From Acidobacteriota bacterium (lineage in GTDB: Bacteria; Acidobacteriota; Terriglobia; Bryobacterales; Bryobacteraceae): DNA of 64,000 nucleotides. Under the pieces are notes generated by a model, which was not told the origin of the DNA, did no database searches, and saw nothing but the letters and a program-made list of their open reading frames with translations. This document shows, piece by piece, positions 16,009 through 24,069 of this stretch. Each line of letters begins with the position of its first letter. Position 1 is the stretch's first letter. The translations under genes were made by a program, and so were the position numbers. Location: assembly GCA_018268935.1 (NCBI GenBank), contig JAFDVS010000092.1, positions 21,244-85,243 on the forward strand, given 5' to 3'.

Positions 16009-16728
16009 ATGGCGCTTCGACTGGCAGGCAAAACAGGACTGGTTACCGGAGGGTCGCGCGGGATCGGAAGAGCGATCGCACTGCGCTTGGCCGCGGAGGG
16101 CGCGGACGTGATTGTCCATTGTCACCGGAACGTTGCGGCGGCGCGGGAAGTGTCCTCGCGCGTGGTGCGGGCGGACCTCGGGTCCGTCGAGCAGATTGAG
16201 GCGATGTTCCAATCCCTCCGCGATGTGCGCCTCGATTTCCTGGTGAATAACGCCGGAGTGTGGAAACCCTCGCCGGTGGGATCGACGAGTATCGAGCGGA
16301 TGAACGAGATCATCGATGTCAATTTGAAGGGCCCATTCTGGACCATGCAGTGCGCCCTGCCGCTGCTCAATGACGGGGCGCGGGTGATCAATATTTCTTC
16401 GGTGGCGGCGAAGACCGGAGTGGCGGGAGGGCGAAGTTTGTACGGGGCGACGAAGGCGGCGGTGGAATCGCTGACGCGGAATTGGGCGATGGAACTGGCC
16501 GGCCGCGGGATTCTGGTAAACGCGGTGGCGCCCGGGTATGTGCAGACCGACATGACCGCGGAGCATTTGGGCAATCCGGCGAACTTTGAGCGGGCCATGG
16601 CCCGGCATCCACTGGGAAGGATGACCATGCCGGACGATGTGGCGGGAGTGGTGGCGTTCCTTTGTTCGGACGATGGCGCTTTTGTCACGGGGCAGACCAT
16701 CAACGTCAGTGGCGGGTTCGTGATCTGA
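16009..16728 (+). CDS. Short-chain dehydrogenase/reductase (FabG-like)
   Basis: 239 residues, a typical classical SDR. GLVTGGSRGIGRAIAL is the Rossmann nucleotide-binding motif, RADLG the adenine contact, LVNNAGVW the NAG motif, and the catalytic triad is Ser in INISSVAA with Tyr and Lys in SLYGATKAA. VAPGYVQTDM and the C-terminal TGQTINVSGGFVI are typical. The position after the first beta strand (HCHRN) suggests an NADP preference by analogy with FabG, but this is not certain. The gene stands alone between the divergent TPR gene and the BNR_4 gene, so no pathway can be read from context. AGGGAAG precedes the ATG. Confidence 0.93.
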   Translation: MALRLAGKTGLVTGGSRGIGRAIALRLAAEGADVIVHCHRNVAAAREVSSRVVRADLGSVEQIEAMFQSLRDVRLDFLVNNAGVWKPSPVGSTSIERMNEIIDVNLKGPFWTMQCALPLLNDGARVINISSVAAKTGVAGGRSLYGATKAAVESLTRNWAMELAGRGILVNAVAPGYVQTDMTAEHLGNPANFERAMARHPLGRMTMPDDVAGVVAFLCSDDGAFVTGQTINVSGGFVI

Positions 16729-16807
16729 ATTTGACGGTCGCGCCCAGGGCTGGCACTCTGTAGGTAAGGATGCGATAAGGGGATGGCGCTGATGAAAGGA
16801 TCACGTC

Positions 16808-18079
16808 ATGCGCTGGTTCGCTTTGTTGTTTGCTACATCCCTGCTGGGGGCGGCCCCGCCTGCCATCCGTGTGCTACACGACGACGGCGGCTGGTGCTGG
16901 TTTGAAGACGAGCGGGCGATCGTGGTGGATGGCAAACTGCTCTTCGGCGTGGTGGCCGGGGGGCGCAAGGGCAATGTTGAGGCCGTGTCTTACGACCTGA
17001 AAACCCATCAGAGCAGCGTGTTCGTTCTGCATAAGCCCGAGTCGCCCGAAGAACAGCGCCGTTGGATGGACGATCACAATTCCCCGGCGTTTCTGCTGCG
17101 TCCGGATGGGCGGGTGCTGGCGATGTACGCCAAACACGGGGTGGATGAAAAGATCTACTACCGCGTCTCCGAGCCCAAGGATCTGGCGCGCTGGAGCGAG
17201 GAACGCATCTTCGTCCCAAGCCCGTCTTCGAAGGTGACGTATACCAATCTGCACTATCTCAGCGCCGAGAAGCGTGTGTACGATTTCTTTCGCGGCATCC
17301 ACAATTCGTACAAGCCTTCCTACGCGACCAGCGAGGATTTGGGCGAAACATGGAAGGCTGGAAATGTTGTGGTGGACGTGCCGACGCAGGTGCGGCACCG
17401 GCCCTATGTGAAGTATGCCTCGAACGGCAAGGATACGGTGCATCTAGCCTACACCGACGGCCATCCGCGGGATTTCGACAACAGCATCTATCACATCTAC
17501 TACCGCCAGGGTGTCTTGTATCGCAGCGATGGGACGGCGATTCGCGCCTTGAAAGAGGGACTCCGCTCTCCGCAGGAAGGTACGCTGGTTTACAAAGGAG
17601 GCGCCAACAACGTCGCCTGGATCAGCGATCTGCACCTGGATGCGAAGGGGAATCCGGTGCTGGTGTTTTCCGAACAGCGGGCGCAGGACGGCAGTGACCA
17701 CCGCTACCACTATGCGAAGTGGGAAGGCGGACGTTGGGTGGAGCATGAGATCGCTTATGCGGGAAGCCGGCTGTATCGCGGTGAAGACGACTACACGGGT
17801 AACATCGCGCTGGATCCCAATGACTTATCGCGAGTTTACATTTCCACCAATGCCGATCCGGTGAGCGGCAAGCCGATGGCTCATTATGAAATCTTTAGCG
17901 GGGTGAGCAAGGACGGCGCCAAGTGGACGTGGATGCCGCTGACGAAGGATTCGACGCAGGATAATATCAGACCGATTATTCCGATTTCCAGGGGAGTACC
18001 AGCGGTCCTATGGCTTCGAGGTAAAATGATAGCCTATACCAACTATCGATTCGAGGTGGTTGGCCTGATTGGGAAGTAG
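16808..18079 (+). CDS. Exported BNR_4-family beta-propeller protein
   Basis: 423 residues with a signal peptide (MRWFALLFATSLLGAAPP). The body matches the BNR repeat-containing family (BNR_4): GWCWFEDERAIVVDGKLLFG near the N-terminus, DDHNSPAFLLRPDGRVLAMY, and HRPYVKYASNGKDTVHLAYT. The seven-bladed propeller fold of this family includes glycan-active enzymes such as ulvan lyases (PL24/PL25) and rhamnose-glucuronate lyases, so action on an acidic polysaccharide is possible. The candidate catalytic His cannot be fixed from sequence alone. A GAAAGGA ribosome site precedes the ATG. The DUF1549/DUF1553 gene follows after 20 bases. Confidence 0.85.
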   Translation: MRWFALLFATSLLGAAPPAIRVLHDDGGWCWFEDERAIVVDGKLLFGVVAGGRKGNVEAVSYDLKTHQSSVFVLHKPESPEEQRRWMDDHNSPAFLLRPDGRVLAMYAKHGVDEKIYYRVSEPKDLARWSEERIFVPSPSSKVTYTNLHYLSAEKRVYDFFRGIHNSYKPSYATSEDLGETWKAGNVVVDVPTQVRHRPYVKYASNGKDTVHLAYTDGHPRDFDNSIYHIYYRQGVLYRSDGTAIRALKEGLRSPQEGTLVYKGGANNVAWISDLHLDAKGNPVLVFSEQRAQDGSDHRYHYAKWEGGRWVEHEIAYAGSRLYRGEDDYTGNIALDPNDLSRVYISTNADPVSGKPMAHYEIFSGVSKDGAKWTWMPLTKDSTQDNIRPIIPISRGVPAVLWLRGKMIAYTNYRFEVVGLIGK

Positions 18080-18099
18080 GGTCGTAACGGAGGGTTGCA

Positions 18100-19923
18100 A
18101 TGAAGTATCTTGCCTTCGCCACTCTTATGGCGATGTTGGGTGCTGCTGTATCTGGAGCTTCGGACCCAGGATGCCCGCAGTATCCTGCCGCTGCGAGAAC
18201 GGAACTGCAGTTGCAGTTGGAGTCAGAACGGGACTTCTTCCAGTTTTCCACGCGCGCCGGAAAAAAGGCGCTGCGGAGCGCTGTGAAGCGCAACAACTTC
18301 ATTGACGACCAGATCTTCGGCAAGCTGGAGGCGGATGGGGTTGCGCCGGCGGCGATGACCTCCGATGCCGAATTCCTGCGCCGCGCCACCATCGACCTGA
18401 CAGGCCGCATTCCCACTCCGGAAGAAGCCGCGGCGTTCTTTAACGACACGGACACGGCGAAACGCGGGAAGCTGATTGAGCGGCTGCTGGGCTCCCCGGC
18501 GTACACCGATCAGTTCACCCTGTACTTCGCCAATAAGTTCGAAGTCACCAGCGGCTACTATTCCTATATCGGGCTCACCGGGCGCAGCCTGTTCAACAAA
18601 TTTCTGCGTGATTTCGTGGGCCGCGACCGGCCCTTCAATCAGGTGGCGACGGATCTGATAACCGCTGCGGGCGACGCCGACCTGGTGGCGCCGGCGAATT
18701 TCCTGTCGCGCGGATGGCAGGAAGGGGATCCGACACAGGATACGTGGGACACGTTGACTGACCGGGTGACGGTGCGCATGCTTGGCTTCAAGACCGAATG
18801 CATTTCGTGCCACGGCGGCAGGGCTCACCTGGAGCAGATCAACTTGTGGCTCTCCCGGCGCACGCGCGATGAATTCTGGCGCACGTCGGCGTTCTTCTCG
18901 CGTATGAATATGACGCGTATTTCGACGGACGCCTTCAACCAGCGGCTGCGGTTCTACTATACCGATCGCGATTCGGGAGCCTATACGGCCAGCGTCAATG
19001 TGGGCTCGCCAGGGCCGCGTCCTCCGCGATACGGCGGCCCGTATGAGCCGCGCTTCATTCTCAATGGCGAGGAACCGCAAAACGGAGAGTGGCGCAAAGA
19101 GTTCGCGCGCATTGTCACTTCGAACCGCCAGTTCGCCAAGGCGACGGTGAACTATCTGTGGGCCTACATGTTCAACTACGGCCTGGTGGATCCTCCGGAT
19201 GGCTGGGATTTGTCGCGAGTGGATCCGAAGAATCCTCCGCCCGCGCCGTGGGCGCTGCAGGTGACGCATCCGGAACTGCTGGAGCAATTGGCGGATTACT
19301 TCATTGCCAACAATTACAGCATCAAGAGTGTGCTGCGCGTCCTGGCGAATTCCGCCGCCTACCAGCTTTCCAGCAAATACGAAGGGAAGTGGGACCCTGC
19401 CTATACACGCTACTTCGCCAAACACATTCCGCGCCGCATGGCGGCCGAGGAGTTGTTCGATGCGCTGGCGATTTCCACGCAAACAGAAACGCCGATGTTT
19501 GTTCCGGGCTTCGAAGAGCCGCTGATGTACGCCAATCAATTGCCCGATCCGACTGAGCCGCGCAGCGACTCGCTGATCCTGGAGTTTCTCAATACCTTTG
19601 GGCGTGGGGACTGGTGGAACAACAAGCGCGATCCACAGCCGAACATTCTGCAGTTGCTCTACAACATGAATGGCGGCCAGACTGTGCTGCGGTCGTTCGC
19701 TTCGAACCCGAGTAGCCCGACGAACCGGCCGGGACGCCTGGCGCAATCGAAGATGAGCGACGAGGAAGTGGTACGGGAGATGTTCCTGGCGACGTTGACG
19801 CGCTACCCCACCGATCAGGAACTGGCCACAGTGCTGCGGATGAAGCAGGGGACGCGCCTCGATTGGATCAGCGATCTGCAGTGGGCGCTGCTGAACAAGC
19901 TGGACTTCATTTTTAACTACTAG
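18100..19923 (+). CDS. DUF1549/DUF1553 planctomycete-type cytochrome-associated protein
   Basis: 607 residues with a signal peptide (to about residue 20). DUF1549 is recognised from NNFIDDQIFGKLEADG and DAEFLRRATIDLTGRIPTPE, and DUF1553 from FAKATVNYLWAYMFNYGLVDP, SVLRVLANSAAYQLSS and the C-terminal LQWALLNKLDFIFNY. ECISCHGG carries a CxxCH motif that could bind a c-type haem. Such proteins are abundant in Planctomycetes and Acidobacteria and nearly always sit beside a DUF1501 gene, as here (17 bases downstream). Their biochemical function is not established. Unlike the copy at 32909, it lacks an N-terminal PSD1 cytochrome domain. Confidence 0.92.
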   Translation: MKYLAFATLMAMLGAAVSGASDPGCPQYPAAARTELQLQLESERDFFQFSTRAGKKALRSAVKRNNFIDDQIFGKLEADGVAPAAMTSDAEFLRRATIDLTGRIPTPEEAAAFFNDTDTAKRGKLIERLLGSPAYTDQFTLYFANKFEVTSGYYSYIGLTGRSLFNKFLRDFVGRDRPFNQVATDLITAAGDADLVAPANFLSRGWQEGDPTQDTWDTLTDRVTVRMLGFKTECISCHGGRAHLEQINLWLSRRTRDEFWRTSAFFSRMNMTRISTDAFNQRLRFYYTDRDSGAYTASVNVGSPGPRPPRYGGPYEPRFILNGEEPQNGEWRKEFARIVTSNRQFAKATVNYLWAYMFNYGLVDPPDGWDLSRVDPKNPPPAPWALQVTHPELLEQLADYFIANNYSIKSVLRVLANSAAYQLSSKYEGKWDPAYTRYFAKHIPRRMAAEELFDALAISTQTETPMFVPGFEEPLMYANQLPDPTEPRSDSLILEFLNTFGRGDWWNNKRDPQPNILQLLYNMNGGQTVLRSFASNPSSPTNRPGRLAQSKMSDEEVVREMFLATLTRYPTDQELATVLRMKQGTRLDWISDLQWALLNKLDFIFNY

Positions 19924-19940
19924 GACAGAAGGAGACGATC

Positions 19941-21290
19941 ATGCGAAAAGATTGCGGCAATCATGGATTGAGCAGCCGGCGTCACTTTCTGTTGGGCGCG
20001 GCGAGCACGGCTGGTTTTCATTTGATGAAGGCGCATGGCGACGCGGAAGTAGTAGCGCGCCCGGCTGTTGCGCGGAAGACGGCGACGGCCTGCATCTTTA
20101 TCAACCTCACCGGTGCGCCCAGTCACCTGGACACCTTCACGCCGAAGGATGGGCCGTGGAATCCGCCGGATGCGGATCTGCAGCAGTACCCGGGCGGGAT
20201 CGTGCTGTCGAAGACGTTCTTCCCCAACATGTCGAAAATCACCAACGATCTGTGCATTCTGCGCAGTCTGGTGAGTTGGGAAGCGGCGCATGAACGCGGG
20301 CAGTTCTATGTGCAGACATCGCATCCATCGAATCCTGCCTTTGCGCAGGAGACGCCGCACATCGGCGCGGTTGTGTCGCGCGAGTTGGGTAATGCGTCGA
20401 ATCCGCTGCCACCGTTTCTCGCCTTTTATTCAAGCGGGATGCAGGGATCCGCGTTTCTTGGCGGACGTGTGGCGCCGATGATGCCTGCGCCGGCACGCAC
20501 CGGGCTATCCACACTGGAGCACAACTACTACGGCACGCAGAGCCAGGCTCGGTTTGAACGCAAGTTTCAATTGCTGGATGCGCTGGATGCTCCGTTGCGG
20601 GAGAACCCGTTCGACCCCGGCATGGCCGCCTATTCAAGCTTCTATGGATCGGCGAAGCAGATGATGTACAACGACGCCATCGCCAATGTGTTCAAGTACA
20701 CGGCGGACGATGAGGGGCGTTACGGGAATACGAACATCGGCCGGTCACTGATCGTGGCGCGCAACGCGGTGAAGGCGCGTAACGGGGCGGTGTTCCTGAA
20801 CACCATGATGGGCGGCTGGGATACGCACCAGCAGCAGTTCGACACCTCGTATGCCGGCAATATGTATCAGCTCACCAATCAACTGGACCGGGCTGTGGGA
20901 GCGCTGGTGGAAGACCTGAAAGCGTCGGGCGATTTTCAGCGCACCATCATCTGCATGATGGGCGAGTTCGGGCGCACGCCCGGGGCGCTGAATGCGCGAG
21001 GCGGCCGCGATCACCACAAGAACGCGATGGGCGCGGTGCTGCTGGGCGGCGGCGTCAAGGGCGGGCAGATCATCGGGGACCAGAGCCCGGATGGCGCCAC
21101 CATCGTGACTCCAGGCTGGAAGGCAGATCGCGCGATCTACACCGAAGATGTGGCCTGCACGCTGTACTCGGCATTAGGCATCGATTGGACAAAGGCCATT
21201 ACGGATACGCCCTCAAAGCGCAAGTTTGAGTATGTGCAGTACGCGGCGGACGGCACCTATATGCCGGTGGACGAAGTGTTCGGAGGTTGA
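19941..21290 (+). CDS. DUF1501 protein with Tat signal
   Basis: 449 residues. SSRRHFLLGAASTAGF (residues 11-26) is a twin-arginine signal, so the folded protein is expected to be exported by Tat; tatA and tatC lie at 61205 and 61736. The body has the DUF1501 hallmarks: FINLTGAPSHLDTF, SKTFFPNMSKITNDLCILRS, MMGEFGRTPGALNARGGRDH and VLLGGGVKGGQIIG. DUF1501 resembles the alkaline phosphatase/sulfatase fold. A partnership with DUF1549/DUF1553 proteins is indicated by constant gene pairing; no reaction is known. The next gene starts 4 bases after the stop, a sign of one transcript. Confidence 0.92.
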   Translation: MRKDCGNHGLSSRRHFLLGAASTAGFHLMKAHGDAEVVARPAVARKTATACIFINLTGAPSHLDTFTPKDGPWNPPDADLQQYPGGIVLSKTFFPNMSKITNDLCILRSLVSWEAAHERGQFYVQTSHPSNPAFAQETPHIGAVVSRELGNASNPLPPFLAFYSSGMQGSAFLGGRVAPMMPAPARTGLSTLEHNYYGTQSQARFERKFQLLDALDAPLRENPFDPGMAAYSSFYGSAKQMMYNDAIANVFKYTADDEGRYGNTNIGRSLIVARNAVKARNGAVFLNTMMGGWDTHQQQFDTSYAGNMYQLTNQLDRAVGALVEDLKASGDFQRTIICMMGEFGRTPGALNARGGRDHHKNAMGAVLLGGGVKGGQIIGDQSPDGATIVTPGWKADRAIYTEDVACTLYSALGIDWTKAITDTPSKRKFEYVQYAADGTYMPVDEVFGG

Positions 21291-21294
21291 GCAC

Positions 21295-24069
21295 GTGAAA
21301 CTCGCATTATTCTTTCTGAGTGCCGGCGTCGCGCTGGCGCAAGGGCCCGCGGCGACCGTGCAGATTCTCACGCCGTCGCTGCGCCTGCTTGCCGGAGAGC
21401 GCGTGGAAATGCGCGCGGTCATCCGCGATGCGAATGGCGTGGAACGTCCGAACGATATCCCGATCTGGTCCGTGAACAATACCACGCTCGCCACGATGGA
21501 AACGAACGGCGCGGTCACGGCGCGAGCGCTGGGGCTGGTGACGGTTACCGCGCGAATTGGCGGTATCTCCACGACCACGCAGTTGCAGATCCTGCCGAAA
21601 CGGATTCAGATCACTCCTCCCACTGCCACACTCACCGTGGGCGAGAGGCTGCAATTCCAGGCTGTCGCGTTTGATAAGAACGACCAGCCTCTGCCCAACG
21701 TCACCTTCGCGTGGTCGACGTCGAGCGGAAACGGATTCACCACGAATACGTCGTCGGTAAGCGCCGCCGGAATGTTGAGCACGGTGGCGACGGGCAACGT
21801 GCTGGTGCGTGCCACCATCAACTACAACACCTCGATTCCCGGATTTGAGCGGCAATCGCAGGCCATCGCCACACTCGCCATCCGGCCGCCTTCCACCTAC
21901 AAACTGCGCAAGCTGTTTGGGAATGCCGACATGCAACCTGGTCCTTTGCGGCTGCGGGCGAAGATTGTGCCGCTACTGGGCAATGATCAAGGGCAAGTGC
22001 TGTTCAATGCCGTATTGAGCGGCACTGCAAACGGGCCGCTGCTGATGGACGGGCGCACGACGCGGCTGATCGCCTGGGGTGGGATGCCGGGTCCAGCGGG
22101 GCAAACCTCCGTGTACGAGTTTCCGACTCTGGCGCTGAACAATCGCGGCATGGTGCTGGCGATGACGAACGTCCTTTTCAGCGGCAACGTGTTGTATCGC
22201 ATCAACGGCGATGAAGTGGATCCGCTGTTTCTCGATCCGATGCCGCTGCCGGGCACGGAGAGCCTTTCGAGCCCGGCTATCACGCGCAACAGCCTCAACG
22301 ATACCGGCGATTTTCTGATGGCGGCGAACTATCGCATTGCGAACGCCGGCGCTACGTACCGGGCATTGTTCCGAGTCCCGCAGCGCGGCTTCCCCGATGA
22401 AGTGATTTCGACGCGCGATACGTTGCCGGGCTTGCCGGCAGGCTTCACCATCGATGGGGATTTCGGTATTGCCGGCAACGGCGCCGTGTTCTTCTCAGCG
22501 ACGGCCGGCGCCGCGCGGGCGCTTTACGTGCGCGAATACGGGCAGCCGAAGAAAGTGCTGGCTGTGGGCGATGCCTTGCTGGGTTCGACCGTGGCGCGCT
22601 TCCCCGGCAATCCGTTCTACCTCAGTAATGACGGTGATCTGATCGCCGTGGTGGTGCTGGCCAACAACCAGACGCACATGTTGCGGTATTCGCTGAAGAA
22701 TCTGAACGAACCCGCGGCGACACTGCTATTGCGCAGCTACAGCAATGTGTACCGGATTCATCCGGAACTCGGTGTGCTGTTCCTGGGCGATGGCGGCAAA
22801 GGCTACGGCGTCACCATCTGGAATGGCGGCGATACGACGGCGGTGTTTCTGCAGAACAGCAATGCCAGCCGCTTGCGCGGGAAGCCTTTTCCGCAGATCG
22901 ACTACGCCACGATGGACGCATCGGGCGACGTTACCATCCTGGGCCGCTCGCAGGATAGCCCGATGGAGATCTTCTCGGTGCGGGCAGGGCAGGAAGCAGT
23001 GCCACTGATGCAGGCCGGCGATCCAGTGGAGGTCTCGGCGCCGATCAACCTGATCAACACGCTGCCTGGGGCGCGCATGGGCCCGCATCACGTGTTGCTG
23101 GGCGGACGCGGATCGAGCTTGTTTGAATCGTCAGAAGAAGGATTGAAGCCGGCCTACGTGATTGGAGAGCGCTACAACACGACCGCGCTCTACACGGGCT
23201 CCGATACCAGCAATACACAGAAAGTGCCAGGCGGCGAAATTTACGTCACACCGACGAGCGGCGTTGGCATGTTTCGGATGAAAGGCGGTGAAGGTGATTT
23301 CCTCTACCGCGCCGGGCTCACACTGGCGACGGGGACAACGGCGAACGCTGCTCAACTGGTGCGCGGCAACAGTGCCGGTGATCTGATCTGGCAAGCGAGC
23401 ACCAATCGCGGCGACACGCGGCTGATCCTGACGCGCAACGGCGAGCATAAAACAATTCTCACCAACAATGTCTATGCGCCGGATCCGACGCTTGTGGAAG
23501 ATAACGCGGTGGTTTCGTGGGGCGATATGGCCATCGACGAAACAGGCCGCGTCATGGCGACTCTGCGCTTCAGGGACAATTCCTTCGCGCTGTTCCTCTA
23601 TACGAATGGACAATGGCAACGAGTGTTGACACCGGCCGAGTCGAAGATCGGCGGGACCGTGATTTCTTCGTACTCGCAGGTGAAAGCCGGTGGCGATGCC
23701 ATCTACGCCGTGGTGAGCATGCCCGGCATCGGCAACAGCCTGGCGCGGCATCGCAACGGGAATTGGGAAGTCGCCATTTCCGTGAGCGATCTGCTGGTGA
23801 CGGGGCATTCGGCCAACTCCATCGGCGTGTACGAAGTGAATCGCAACGGCGATATTTTCGTGCAGTGCAACACCAACACGCAGGTGCTGGTGGTGAAGAA
23901 GCGCGACGGTAAGACGCACTATATCCACATGCTGAACGAACTGACTCCGGAGGGCGACCTGTTGCTGCGAACCAGCGATTACGACATTCGCGACGACGGC
24001 ACCGTGTACTTCCTCGGCATGTCGGTGTTGGATGAGTACGCCGTGTACATGGCGAAGCCGGTGAATTAG
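21295..24069 (+). CDS. Large exported protein: two Ig-like (Big_2) domains plus NxxGxxxF tandem repeats
   Basis: 924 residues from a GTG start that yields a signal peptide (KLALFFLSAGVALAQ); an in-frame ATG further upstream lies inside the DUF1501 gene. Two bacterial Ig-like domains occupy about residues 17-205. The remainder is a long repetitive beta domain with blocks such as NDQGQVLFNAVL, NNRGMVLAM, NDTGDFLMAANY and GNGAVFFSATAG, the pattern of extracellular proteins with NxxGxxxF tandem repeats, probably a propeller. No enzyme motif is visible. A surface adhesin or binding role for the DUF1549/DUF1501 pair is inferred from context. The stop overlaps the convergent DUF3604 stop by TTAG. 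Confidence 0.85.
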   Translation: MKLALFFLSAGVALAQGPAATVQILTPSLRLLAGERVEMRAVIRDANGVERPNDIPIWSVNNTTLATMETNGAVTARALGLVTVTARIGGISTTTQLQILPKRIQITPPTATLTVGERLQFQAVAFDKNDQPLPNVTFAWSTSSGNGFTTNTSSVSAAGMLSTVATGNVLVRATINYNTSIPGFERQSQAIATLAIRPPSTYKLRKLFGNADMQPGPLRLRAKIVPLLGNDQGQVLFNAVLSGTANGPLLMDGRTTRLIAWGGMPGPAGQTSVYEFPTLALNNRGMVLAMTNVLFSGNVLYRINGDEVDPLFLDPMPLPGTESLSSPAITRNSLNDTGDFLMAANYRIANAGATYRALFRVPQRGFPDEVISTRDTLPGLPAGFTIDGDFGIAGNGAVFFSATAGAARALYVREYGQPKKVLAVGDALLGSTVARFPGNPFYLSNDGDLIAVVVLANNQTHMLRYSLKNLNEPAATLLLRSYSNVYRIHPELGVLFLGDGGKGYGVTIWNGGDTTAVFLQNSNASRLRGKPFPQIDYATMDASGDVTILGRSQDSPMEIFSVRAGQEAVPLMQAGDPVEVSAPINLINTLPGARMGPHHVLLGGRGSSLFESSEEGLKPAYVIGERYNTTALYTGSDTSNTQKVPGGEIYVTPTSGVGMFRMKGGEGDFLYRAGLTLATGTTANAAQLVRGNSAGDLIWQASTNRGDTRLILTRNGEHKTILTNNVYAPDPTLVEDNAVVSWGDMAIDETGRVMATLRFRDNSFALFLYTNGQWQRVLTPAESKIGGTVISSYSQVKAGGDAIYAVVSMPGIGNSLARHRNGNWEVAISVSDLLVTGHSANSIGVYEVNRNGDIFVQCNTNTQVLVVKKRDGKTHYIHMLNELTPEGDLLLRTSDYDIRDDGTVYFLGMSVLDEYAVYMAKPVN

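Noticed and set aside
21226..21294. Earlier ATG for the 924-residue Ig-like protein
   Set aside because: It would overlap the DUF1501 coding end and put 23 residues before the obvious signal peptide; GTG at 21295 gives a normal signal.
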